Shown here: positions 15,583-22,676 of the stretch, one piece after another | Numbering within the stretch: position 1 is the stretch's first letter | How the letters are laid out: each line of letters begins with the position of its first letter | Assembly (NCBI GenBank): GCA_900547645.1 | Contig: URHP01000013.1 | Coordinates: 1 to 28,492 of the forward strand | Source of the DNA: an uncultured Eubacteriales bacterium | GTDB lineage: Bacteria; Bacillota; Clostridia; Christensenellales; Borkfalkiaceae | Length of the DNA: 28,492 nucleotides | Direction: 5' to 3' | Notes under the pieces: generated by a model | Told to the model about the DNA's origin: nothing | Seen by the model: the letters and a program-made list of their open reading frames with translations, nothing else | The model's database searches: none | Made by a program: the position numbers and the translations under genes

Positions 15583-16431
15583 ATGTCCGCAAACAAAATG
15601 AAATACCGCATTGAAAAAGGTTCTGACGTCCTGCGGCCGCTTCCCCAGCCGCAATATGACAATCTGCTGTACTATCTCACGAGCGCTGGGCATGAGTACC
15701 TGAATCCTTCTTATTATATGGAACGGAGCGACGTCGATCTGTACATGATCAATTATATCGTGCAGGGAGAAGGTTTTTTTACTTATAAGACCAAGGTCCA
15801 TAAATTGAACAAGGGTGATTTGTGCTTTGCCTATCTGGGCGAGCCAAGCATCTTCTATCCGGCCAGCGACGATCTTGAAATTTATTTTTTTCACATCAAA
15901 GGTTCTCAGATCGGAGAATTTTACCGCACGATTATTCAAAACAAAGGAATTATTCTGAACAATTTCCCTCTCGAAATCGTTGCAGACACTTTTACGTCGA
16001 TCCGCACTCTCTTTCAGGCAACGCCCGATTTTTATGAAGTCTCTTCCGTACTTACACGTTTTCTGCTAAAACTTCTGCAACTCTCTGATCCTTCAAAAAA
16101 TATCTATCCTCCGTTTATTCTGAAAATTTTCCAAACAGTGCTCGACCACCCGTGTACGGTAGAACAGCTTGCACAGGAAATGGGATTCCATGCCGTTTAT
16201 TTGGAACGGCAATTCAAACGCTACACAAACAAGACACTGCGGCAATTTTTGGCAGAGCGTAAACTGGAGCTTGCACAGAATTTGCTGCTGACGACCGACC
16301 TCAGCATCTTTGAAATTGCAATCCAGCTCGGTTACGCGGACAGCAACGGACTGATTGCGCTTTTTCGCAAAGAACTGGGACTTACACCATTAACATTTCG
16401 CAAAAGCCGCGGAAAAAAATATACAAATTAA
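15583..16431 (+). CDS. AraC-family transcriptional regulator
   Basis: 282 aa. Residues about 10-110 form an AraC-type cupin sensor domain (IVQGEGFFTYKTKVHKLNKG and the FHI strand). Residues 178-275 form the double-HTH DNA-binding domain (VEQLAQEMGFHAVYLERQFK and IFEIAIQLGYADSNGLIALF, then GLTPLTFR). ATG 15583 is chosen because AAGGAG lies 6 nt upstream; the in-frame ATG at 15538 has no such site. The gene is clearly AT-richer than its surroundings, which with the matching hairpins flanking the pair suggests acquisition as a unit. It is divergent from the SGNH lipoprotein gene and most likely regulates it in response to a sugar or oligosaccharide. The ligand cannot be read from sequence. Confidence 0.92.
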   Translation: MSANKMKYRIEKGSDVLRPLPQPQYDNLLYYLTSAGHEYLNPSYYMERSDVDLYMINYIVQGEGFFTYKTKVHKLNKGDLCFAYLGEPSIFYPASDDLEIYFFHIKGSQIGEFYRTIIQNKGIILNNFPLEIVADTFTSIRTLFQATPDFYEVSSVLTRFLLKLLQLSDPSKNIYPPFILKIFQTVLDHPCTVEQLAQEMGFHAVYLERQFKRYTNKTLRQFLAERKLELAQNLLLTTDLSIFEIAIQLGYADSNGLIALFRKELGLTPLTFRKSRGKKYTN

Positions 16432-16439
16432 TGTAAAAC

Positions 16440-16466
16440 GCCCGTGCCGCCAGAAGCGGCACGGGC
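16440..16466. terminator. Hairpin between convergent genes, identical to that at 12174-12200
   Basis: The same 27-nt hairpin (arms GCCCGTGCCGC and GCGGCACGGGC, CAGAA loop). On the minus strand the stem is followed by a T-rich stretch beginning GTTTTACATTAATTTG, so it can terminate the glycosyltransferase gene ending at 16481. On the plus strand it follows the regulator stop at 16431 but lacks a good T-tract. Confidence 0.65.
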
Positions 16467-16480
16467 GCTGTATTCATGCA

Positions 16481-17515
16481 TCAGCTGCACTTCAATTTTT
16501 TGCTGAAATAGTAATAGCCGATCGTCGTAAAAAAGCGCTGCCACGAAAACGGCATCCAGCAGATGAGCGCGATATACGAGCGGTGACGGAGAAACTTGTA
16601 CATTTCAAGGTCATCTTCCCTGATCGAGCTCCACATGCGTTTCAGCGTCGCCTTACGCTCTTTGCGCTCCGTCTTTCCGCCCGTGGTGAACATGAGCGAG
16701 AGACACATGAGCACATTGACGTCGTGCTTCATGTACCGCCTGAGATGCGGATGCATCGCCTTGAGCTCCGCATAGCGGTAGCAGCGGATCATGATGTCCG
16801 TCACGCCGACCTGCTGCTTGTAGCGCGCCACAATGTTCTTGCGGCTGACCGACTGATCTTCCCTGCCGATATAGTAACGGTACAGATCGACGTCGAGATA
16901 GTACATCGTTCTGATGTGCGGCATGGGCTGATAGGCAAAGATGTTGTCCACATAGTAGGAATGTTCGGGAAGACGCAGTCCGCAGTCGCGCAGCACCTGT
17001 GTCCGCACGACCATCGAATGCATGAGCAGGACGTTGGAGAAGCGGAACGGTCTGACCGATTCCCAGCCGAACATTCTGCCTGCGGGAAAGTTCTTTGTGT
17101 ATCTGCGCGGAAAGCGGGAACCCGCCGAAGGCTTTTCGTAGACGAAATTGGTCACGTACATATCGGGCAGGCTGTCCGCCGCGATGTCGGCACGCATCTT
17201 TTCCAGCAGCACGCCGAGGCTCTCGGGATCGAGACGGTCGTCCGAATCGACGACCTTGAAATACAGTCCCTGCGCGCGCTCCAGCCCCGCGTTGACGCCC
17301 GAACCGTGCCCGCCGTTCTGCTTGTGCACCGCCTCGACGATGGTCGGATACTTTGCCGCATATTCGTCCGCTATGGCGCCCGTCTCGTCCGACGATCCGT
17401 CGTTGACGATGACGATCTGCCCTTCCTCTCCCGCCGCGAGCAGCGTATCGATGCATGCGCGCATGTACGCCGCCGAATTATAGCACGGCACCGCAAAGGT
17501 GATCAGTTTTCCCAT
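16481..17515 (-). CDS. Family 2 glycosyltransferase
   Basis: 344 aa with a GT-A fold. It has FAVPCYNSAAYM (7-18), IVNDGSSDET (36-45), QNGGHGSGVNAG (66-77) and the metal/nucleotide-binding DSDD (90-93). These are typical of GT2 enzymes that move a sugar from a nucleotide-sugar to a surface glycan. After the catalytic half (about 1-220) there is a basic, aromatic C-terminal part (YYYFSKKLK at the end) that may sit at the membrane; no clear transmembrane helix is seen. It has its own promoter (17543-17571) and an AGGGA ribosome site before ATG 17515. It stands alone, with no other glycan-assembly genes nearby, so the acceptor is unknown. Base composition matches ileS, not the AT-rich module to its left. 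Confidence 0.9.
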   Translation of the reverse strand: MGKLITFAVPCYNSAAYMRACIDTLLAAGEEGQIVIVNDGSSDETGAIADEYAAKYPTIVEAVHKQNGGHGSGVNAGLERAQGLYFKVVDSDDRLDPESLGVLLEKMRADIAADSLPDMYVTNFVYEKPSAGSRFPRRYTKNFPAGRMFGWESVRPFRFSNVLLMHSMVVRTQVLRDCGLRLPEHSYYVDNIFAYQPMPHIRTMYYLDVDLYRYYIGREDQSVSRKNIVARYKQQVGVTDIMIRCYRYAELKAMHPHLRRYMKHDVNVLMCLSLMFTTGGKTERKERKATLKRMWSSIREDDLEMYKFLRHRSYIALICWMPFSWQRFFTTIGYYYFSKKLKCS

Positions 17516-17542
17516 CTTCTATTCCCTTTGTGCTTTTTGTCT

Positions 17543-17571
17543 ATTATAGCCGCACCGCGCCGCAATTGCAA
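17543..17571 (-). promoter_or_regulatory. Promoter of the glycosyltransferase gene
   Basis: Minus-strand -35 TTGCAA (17566-17571), 17-bp spacer and -10 TATAAT (17543-17548), about 28 bp before ATG 17515. Confidence 0.7.
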
Positions 17572-17583
17572 GCATATTGCGGC
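17559..17583 (-). terminator. Inverted repeat downstream of ileS, possible terminator
   Basis: GCCGCAAT (17559-17566) / ATTGCGGC (17576-17583) with a 9-nt loop lies about 30 nt past the ileS stop and covers the -35 of the glycosyltransferase promoter. No T-tract follows, so termination is uncertain; it could instead be an operator. Confidence 0.35.
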
Positions 17584-17612
17584 GGCTGAAACAATTTTCC
17601 GCTTTACGGGGA

Positions 17613-20600
17613 TCACGCGCCGCAGCGCACGAGCGTAATCTGCACCTTGTCGCCGTTGACGTCGATCGTCTTGGCAAAGCCCTCCGCTTCTCCGGGGAGC
17701 ACACTTTCGGCAAGGACGTCCGACGCAAACGCGCCCCTTTCGAGCATCCGCTGCGCGCGCCCCTCCGCACGGTAGTACACGCGGATGCGGTCGGTGACTT
17801 CAAACCCCGCCTCCTTGCGCATGGACTGGATCCTGGAGACGAGCTCGCGTTCGCAGCCCTCGTCCAGCAGGTCTTCCGTGAGACGGGTATCGAGCGCGAC
17901 GGTGATGCCGCCGCCGACCGCCGCAGAGAAGCCCTCCGCCGACTCGGTGAAGATCTGCAGGTCCTCTTCCAGCAAAACGACCGTCTCGCCGTCCAGCTCC
18001 ACGGAGTAAGAACCGTCTGCGCGCACCGCCGAGACCACCTGCGCGCCGTCGCACGTGGCAAGGAACTGCGTGATCGCTTTGAGCTTTTTGCCGTACTTGG
18101 GACCGAGCGTTCTGAGCTGCGGCTTCAGGACGTACTTCACGAGCGACGCGCCGTCCGCAACGGGCGTCATCTTTTTGACGTTGAGTTCATCGAGCGCGAC
18201 CGCCGTCAGCTCTTCGCCGAGGTCGAGCGGACGGTTGGACGCCACGCGCATCTCCGCAAGCGGCTGACGGTTTTTGAGGTTGCCCGCATTGCGCGCAGCC
18301 CGCCCGAGCGCCACGACGTCCAGCACGTCCCCCATGCCCTTTTCGAGCGCGGGATCGATAAAACTTTCGTCCGCCGCAGGGAACCTGCAAAGATGCACCG
18401 ATTCAGGCGCATCGGCGTAGAACTGCGGCACAAGGTTTTGGTACATCATTTCCGCCATGAAGGGCGTATAGGGCGCGATTACCTTGGCGAGCGTCACAAG
18501 CACGGTGTAGAGCGTGGTATATGCCGCCGCCTTGTCCTCCGTCATTTTGCTGCCCCAATAGCGTTCGCGTCCGCGGCGCACGTACCAGTTGGACAGGACG
18601 TCGGTAAAGTCCTGGATCTCGCGCGCGCTGTCCGTGATATTGTACTGCGCGAGTTTTTCGTCCACGTCCTTGACAAGGGTATTCAGCCGCGAAAGGATCC
18701 ACTTGTCCATGAGGGAAAGACGGCACTTTTTCAGGTCGTAAGCGGACGGATCGTACTTGTCGATCTCCGCGTACAGCGCAAAGAACGCATAGGTATTCCA
18801 GAGCGTGCCCTGGAACTTGCGCTGCACCTCGCTGACCGCTTCGGCGCCGAACCGGGACGGGATCCAGGGCGCGCTGTTCGTGTAGAAATACCAGCGCACC
18901 GCATCCGCACCCTGCTTGTCGAGCACGCTCCACGGATCCACCACGTTGCCCTTGTGTTTGCTCATCTTGATGCCGTCTTTATCGTTGACGTGCCCGAGAA
19001 CGATGCAGTTTTTGAAGGGCGCACGGTCAAAGAGGATGGTCGAAATGGCGAGCAGCGTGTAGAACCAGCCGCGCGTCTGATCGACCGCCTCCGAGATGAA
19101 GTCTGCGGGGAACGTCTCCTCGAACAGGTCCTTGTTTTCAAAGGGATAGTGATACTGCGCGAAGGGCATGGAGCCGGAATCGAACCAGCAGTCGATGACT
19201 TCGGGCGTGCGCTTCATCTTTCCGCCGCACTTGGAACAGGTGCAGACGAGGTCGTCAAGGTAAGGGCGGTGCAGTTCGATGTCCCCTTCCACATGGCACT
19301 TTTCCTTGAGCTCTGCCTTGGAACCGATGACCTCGATCGCGCCGCAGTCGGGACATACCCAGACGGGCAGCGGCGTACCCCAATAGCGGTCGCGCGAAAG
19401 CCCCCAGTCGATGACGTTTTCGAGGAAATTCCCCATGCGCCCTTCCTTGATGGTCTCGGGCATCCAGTTGACCGAACGGTTTGCCGCGATCAGGTGCTCC
19501 TTTACCTTGGTCACTTCGATAAACCACGAGGAGCGCGCATAGTAGAGGAGCGGCGTATCGCACCGCCAGCAGAAGGGATAGCTGTGCTCATAGGGCAGCT
19601 TTTTGAACAGAAGTCCCTTTTCCTGCAACATGTCCATGATGAGCTTGTCCGCCTTCTTGGCGAACAGGCCGTTGAGCTCGGGGCAGCGCTCGTCAAAGCA
19701 GCCGCGCTCGTTGACGAGCTGCACGACGGGCAGCGAATACCTTCTGCCCACCTTATAGTCGTCCTCGCCGAATGCGGGCGCAATGTGGACGACGCCCGTA
19801 CCGTCGGTGAGCGTAACGTAGCCGTCGCACACCACATAGTACGCCTTTTCGCGGAAAGAGCCGACGGCATAGGGAAAGAGCGGTTCGTACTCCGTGCCCT
19901 CGTATGCCTTTCCCGGTTTCTTGTCGACGACGGTATATTGTTCGAAAAAGTTTCCGACGAGCGCCTCGGCAAGGATATAGCGCGCGCCGTCCGCCTCGAT
20001 CTCCACATACGTCTCGTCCGGATTCATACACAGCGCGACGTTGGAAGGGAGCGTCCAGGGCGTGGTCGTCCAGGCAAGGATATAGCAGTTCTCCCTGCCC
20101 CTGACGCGGAATCGCGCGACGACGGACGTCTCCTTGACGTCCTTATAGCCCTGCGCGACCTCGTGCGAGGAAAGCGCCGTGCCGCAGCGCGGGCAATAAG
20201 GGACGATCTTGTGCCCCTTATAGAGCAGCCCCTTTTTGTAGATCTCCTTCAGCGCCCACCAGACCGATTCGATATAGTCGTCGTGATAGGTGACGTAGGG
20301 ATGATCCATGTCCACCCAATAGCCGACGCGGTCGGACATCTTGCGCCATTCGTCGGTATACTTCCAGACGGATTCCTTGCACTTTTTGATGAACGGCTCG
20401 ATGCCGTATTTTTCAATGTCCTGCTTGCCGTCCATGCCGAGGGACTTTTCCACTTCCAGCTCGACGGGCAGCCCGTGCGTATCCCAGCCCGCCTTTCTCA
20501 GAACGTGCTTGCCCTTCATCGTCTGATAGCGCGGGATGATATCCTTCATGACGCGCGTCAGAATATGCCCGATGTGCGGCTTTCCGTTTGCCGTGGGCGG

Positions 20601-20738
20601 TCCGTCGAAGAAGGAAAACTCCTCCCCTCCCGCGTTCTTTTCAACGGACTTTTCAAAGATGTCGTTTTCCTTCCAGAACGCGATGACTTCCTTTTCGCGC
20701 TCCACAAAGTCGAGCGAAGTGTCTACTTTCTTGTACAT
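17613..20738 (-). CDS. ileS: Isoleucyl-tRNA synthetase, long form
   Basis: 1041 aa. It charges tRNA-Ile with isoleucine in the cytosol. The class I signatures are present: HIGH at 55-58 within GKPHIGHIL, and KMSKH at 591-595. The CP1 editing domain contains AWTTTPWTLPSN (222-233). Two Cys pairs (CPDC 462-465 and CSKC 501-504) in the insertion suggest a metal site. An anticodon-binding region and long C-terminal domain follow. Length and the SFFDGPPTANGKPHIGHIL context fit the longer eukaryote-like IleRS group (IleS2 type) found in many Clostridia and not the 930-aa E. coli type. IleS2-type enzymes are often less sensitive to mupirocin; that is family knowledge and is not shown here. GGAGGAAG precedes ATG 20738. 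Expression is probably controlled by the T-box-type leader upstream. Confidence 0.97.
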   Translation of the reverse strand: MYKKVDTSLDFVEREKEVIAFWKENDIFEKSVEKNAGGEEFSFFDGPPTANGKPHIGHILTRVMKDIIPRYQTMKGKHVLRKAGWDTHGLPVELEVEKSLGMDGKQDIEKYGIEPFIKKCKESVWKYTDEWRKMSDRVGYWVDMDHPYVTYHDDYIESVWWALKEIYKKGLLYKGHKIVPYCPRCGTALSSHEVAQGYKDVKETSVVARFRVRGRENCYILAWTTTPWTLPSNVALCMNPDETYVEIEADGARYILAEALVGNFFEQYTVVDKKPGKAYEGTEYEPLFPYAVGSFREKAYYVVCDGYVTLTDGTGVVHIAPAFGEDDYKVGRRYSLPVVQLVNERGCFDERCPELNGLFAKKADKLIMDMLQEKGLLFKKLPYEHSYPFCWRCDTPLLYYARSSWFIEVTKVKEHLIAANRSVNWMPETIKEGRMGNFLENVIDWGLSRDRYWGTPLPVWVCPDCGAIEVIGSKAELKEKCHVEGDIELHRPYLDDLVCTCSKCGGKMKRTPEVIDCWFDSGSMPFAQYHYPFENKDLFEETFPADFISEAVDQTRGWFYTLLAISTILFDRAPFKNCIVLGHVNDKDGIKMSKHKGNVVDPWSVLDKQGADAVRWYFYTNSAPWIPSRFGAEAVSEVQRKFQGTLWNTYAFFALYAEIDKYDPSAYDLKKCRLSLMDKWILSRLNTLVKDVDEKLAQYNITDSAREIQDFTDVLSNWYVRRGRERYWGSKMTEDKAAAYTTLYTVLVTLAKVIAPYTPFMAEMMYQNLVPQFYADAPESVHLCRFPAADESFIDPALEKGMGDVLDVVALGRAARNAGNLKNRQPLAEMRVASNRPLDLGEELTAVALDELNVKKMTPVADGASLVKYVLKPQLRTLGPKYGKKLKAITQFLATCDGAQVVSAVRADGSYSVELDGETVVLLEEDLQIFTESAEGFSAAVGGGITVALDTRLTEDLLDEGCERELVSRIQSMRKEAGFEVTDRIRVYYRAEGRAQRMLERGAFASDVLAESVLPGEAEGFAKTIDVNGDKVQITLVRCGA

Positions 20739-20762
20739 GCGTCTTCCTCCTGCGCTTGCGAT

Positions 20763-20800
20763 AAAAAGAAGCCACCGTATTTTGGATAAAATACGATGAC
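20763..20800 (-). terminator. Leader terminator of the ileS T-box
   Basis: Read on the minus strand, GTCATCGTATTTT pairs with AAAATACGGTGGC (plus coordinates 20788-20800 and 20771-20783) around a 4-nt loop, giving 13 base pairs including two G-U. TTCTTTTT follows. It lies 25 nt before the ileS start codon, where transcription attenuation is expected. Confidence 0.85.
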
Positions 20801-21000
20801 TTTATAACCACCAAAACATACGAACATATGCCGCGGGGATAACGGTCCGCGAGACCGTGCGGAGTTACTGCAATGTTCTCCCCGCAGGCACGAAAGGTGA
20901 TACCCGCATGCGCTCTTCGGCTCCCCTTTCAGCAGACAGGAAGCTCTCTGTACGAACAGCCCTGCATACGGACGCGTCCTCTCTTGACGCCGTCTTCTTT
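20763..21000 (-). promoter_or_regulatory. T-box riboswitch-type leader of ileS
   Basis: A leader of about 240 nt runs from a strong promoter to a terminator just ahead of ileS. Read on the minus strand, it shows AGAGAG (20944-20949) and GCTGAAA (20927-20933), both usual in T-box stem I. It also has the codon ATC followed by A (20899-20901) as a plausible isoleucine specifier, and a T-box-like TTTTGGTGGTTATAAAG (20800-20816) immediately before the terminator. The TGGT in that last element could pair with the ACCA end of uncharged tRNA-Ile. It departs from the common AGGGTGGnACCGCG consensus, so the element is called from context plus partial motifs. Expected behaviour is read-through into ileS when uncharged tRNA-Ile accumulates. 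Confidence 0.8.
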
Positions 21001-21006
21001 TTCTCT

Positions 21007-21035
21007 ATTATAATCGTTCCGTCTCCGTTTGTAAA
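21007..21035 (-). promoter_or_regulatory. Promoter of the ileS leader
   Basis: Minus-strand -35 TTTACA (21030-21035), 17-bp spacer and -10 TATAAT (21007-21012). The start point would be near 21000. Confidence 0.8.
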
Positions 21036-21069
21036 GCGTTTTCGGGCGGCGATTTCAGCCGAACATACC

Positions 21070-21157
21070 GCGCCTTTTTTCGGGAGCCCTGTCGCGGAAG
21101 CGGTCAGTCGAACAGTCCGCGCCGTGCGCGGACCAGATTCACCTTAAAGCCCGCTTC
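21070..21157. repeat. 88-bp direct repeat, copy 1 (HMA gene 3'-end remnant)
   Basis: Identical over 88 bp to 21254-21341, offset by 184 bp. On the minus strand it encodes the last 17 codons of the HMA protein (ending RARRGLFD and stop) plus its downstream sequence, but there is no intact gene upstream of it. It lies directly beside the ileS promoter. Confidence 0.9.
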
Positions 21158-21183
21158 GTCGTCGCGGCAGACTGCGTTTCGTT

Positions 21184-21212
21184 GCGTTTTTCATCTGAAA
21201 CCTGAAAAACGC
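21184..21212. repeat. Inverted repeat between the two 88-bp copies
   Basis: GCGTTTTTCA (21184-21193) / TGAAAAACGC (21203-21212), a perfect 10-bp stem with a 9-nt loop. It could form a weak terminator. Apart from this hairpin the 96-bp spacer between the repeats shows no gene. Confidence 0.4.
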
Positions 21213-21239
21213 AAAATGATCTCCGTCGCCGCTCCTCTT

Positions 21240-21268
21240 CCCGAAAAAATGCAGCGCCTTTTTTCGGG
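21240..21268 (-). terminator. Terminator of the ZIP-HMA operon
   Basis: Inverted repeat CCCGAAAAAA (21240-21249) / TTTTTTCGGG (21259-21268), 20 nt after the HMA gene stop at 21288. The T-run lies inside the 3' arm, so its strength is uncertain. Confidence 0.5.
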
Positions 21269-21341
21269 AGCCCTGTCGCGGAAGCGGTCAGTCGAACAGT
21301 CCGCGCCGTGCGCGGACCAGATTCACCTTAAAGCCCGCTTC
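21254..21341. repeat. 88-bp direct repeat, copy 2 (overlaps the HMA gene end)
   Basis: Second copy of the repeat at 21070-21157. It covers the final 17 codons of the HMA protein gene, its stop codon, and half of its terminator. Confidence 0.9.
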
Positions 21342-21512
21342 CGCGACGCAGTCGGCAAGCGCGGAATCGGGCAGCTCCGTTTCCACAAAGATCAGTCCTT
21401 TTTTGAAATTCGCCTTGGCGCCCGAGACGCCGTCCAGCAGCAGGAGTTTGCGCTCGGCGCGCTCCGCGCACCGCTTGCAGCACATTCCGTCTACCTCGAT
21501 CACTCGTTTCAT
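21288..21512 (-). CDS. Small heavy-metal-associated (HMA) domain protein, CopZ-like
   Basis: 74 aa, one complete HMA ferredoxin-like domain. The metal-binding loop is GMCCKRC (9-15), fitting GMxCxxC with an extra Cys at 11. Later VSGAKANF and VAEAGF are the usual beta-strand and helix positions. HMA proteins bind soft metals such as Cu(I), or Zn/Cd, and pass them between proteins in the cytosol. The second of two adjacent ATGs (21512) is preferred because AGAGGAG ends 5 nt before it but only 2 nt before the first. It lies 33 nt downstream of the ZIP transporter gene in the same direction, so the pair may import and hand over a metal. Which metal is unknown. Confidence 0.85.
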   Translation of the reverse strand: MKRVIEVDGMCCKRCAERAERKLLLLDGVSGAKANFKKGLIFVETELPDSALADCVAEAGFKVNLVRARRGLFD

Positions 21513-21545
21513 CATGACTCCTCTGCGGTCCGCGATAGACCGCTT

Positions 21546-22415
21546 TTACAAAAAGAGAATGAGCACCCCCACCAAGAGCCCGGCGAGCATTGCGATCGCG
21601 GGCGCCTTGGAGCGCCACATCAGAATGGATTCCGGAAGAAGTTCGCCGAAGACGACGTACAGCATCGCGCCGCTTGCAAAGCTCAGCGAGATCGCAAGGC
21701 TGACGGGACTGAGCGTCCCCAGAAAATAGCCGAGCATCGCGCCGAGGATGGTCGGCGCGCCCGTGAGCGCCGTCAGAAGCGTCGCTTTCCACTTTTTCAT
21801 CCCGCCCGCCGCAAGCGGAACGGCAACGGACATCCCCTCCGGCACGTTGTGCAGCCCGATGACGATGGCAACGGCAAGCCCGCCCGCGCCGCCGTTCGTC
21901 ATATCGTTGGCGTACGACGCGCCGATCACCATTCCCTCCGGAAAGTTATGCAGAGCGATCGCAAACGCCATCACCAGCCCCGCCAGAAAGAGCTGACGGC
22001 GGGATTTTTGCTGCTTTGTCTGCTCGTACTCCTTTTTATGCTCCTCATAGTGATCGCTGTGGATAAGCTCGGAGAGCTGATCGGCGGTCTTGGGATGCTT
22101 TTTGTCGATATGCTTTACTTCGGGATTGGTCGTTTTGTCGATGACCGCATTGAGCGCATAGATGACGCCGAATCCGACGACCGTCATGCCGATGACCAGA
22201 AACACGTTGCCGACGGAACCGGGCGCCTGGTTGAGCGCATCCAGCAAAAGATCGAGACAGACGATGCAGAGCATGACGCCGCCTGCAAAACTCAGAAGCA
22301 GACTGACGAGCTTTTCGGAATTGCGGGTAAACAGCACGCCGATCAGTCCGCCCAGTCCCGTCCCTACGACGCCCGCGATCGCCGTGATCAGGACCACCAG
22401 CCAAAAAGTATCCAT
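21546..22415 (-). CDS. ZIP-family divalent metal transporter (ZupT-like)
   Basis: 289 aa with about eight membrane segments. It has the two ZIP transport-site motifs HNFPEG (156-161) and HNVPEG (189-194), and a His/Glu/Lys-rich cytosolic loop (about 102-138, KHIDKKHPKT and HSDHYEEHKK) typical of ZIP proteins. Family members bring Zn(II), Fe(II), Mn(II) or related ions into the cytosol. The start is taken at ATG 22415, where GGAG lies 8 nt upstream and the first membrane segment begins at once. Longer in-frame extensions (to 22604) are basic/Cys-rich and cover the promoter. It is the first gene of a two-gene unit with the HMA protein, and divergent from pyridoxamine kinase. Confidence 0.93.
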   Translation of the reverse strand: MDTFWLVVLITAIAGVVGTGLGGLIGVLFTRNSEKLVSLLLSFAGGVMLCIVCLDLLLDALNQAPGSVGNVFLVIGMTVVGFGVIYALNAVIDKTTNPEVKHIDKKHPKTADQLSELIHSDHYEEHKKEYEQTKQQKSRRQLFLAGLVMAFAIALHNFPEGMVIGASYANDMTNGGAGGLAVAIVIGLHNVPEGMSVAVPLAAGGMKKWKATLLTALTGAPTILGAMLGYFLGTLSPVSLAISLSFASGAMLYVVFGELLPESILMWRSKAPAIAMLAGLLVGVLILFL

Positions 22416-22540
22416 TTGTTTTTCTCCATCGTAAAACCGCGCTCCCCTTGCCGGACAGCGCGCGCCGCACGAATCTTCGGCATGCGGCAGATGCGGACCT
22501 TCGCGGCGCACCCCGCCGCCCTTCGTCCGCAGACAAAACA

Positions 22541-22568
22541 AGTATAGCAGATTGCAGGAAAAAAGCAA
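22541..22568 (-). promoter_or_regulatory. Probable promoter of the ZIP-HMA operon
   Basis: Minus-strand -35 TTGCTT (22563-22568), 16-bp spacer and -10 TATACT (22541-22546), leaving a leader of about 120 nt before ATG 22415. The leader is GC-rich; I recognise no known metal riboswitch in it. Confidence 0.55.
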
Positions 22569-22614
22569 GCGTTCCGCAGGGAGACACAAAAAATTTCCCC
22601 GCACGCCGATTGCG

Positions 22615-22643
22615 TTGACAAACGGACGCAGACGGAGTATAAT
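22615..22643 (+). promoter_or_regulatory. Consensus promoter of pyridoxamine kinase
   Basis: TTGACA (22615-22620), 17-bp spacer and TATAAT (22638-22643): a full consensus sigma-A promoter 33 bp before ATG 22677. Confidence 0.85.
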
Positions 22644-22676
22644 GCGAGGAAATTCTCAAAATGCGAGGTAACTTCT

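Noticed and set aside
15462..15662. Longer start for the SGNH lipoprotein (67 more residues)
   Set aside because: It would run through two promoters and into the divergent regulator; ATG 15461 has AAGGAGGTG and starts a signal peptide.
20857..21147. Plus-strand open frame of 96 codons over the ileS leader
   Set aside because: It lies across the T-box-type leader, the ileS promoter and the repeat; it has no ribosome site or homology.
22416..22604. Longer start for the ZIP transporter (63 more residues)
   Set aside because: The extension is Cys/Arg-rich, unlike the family, and covers the promoter.
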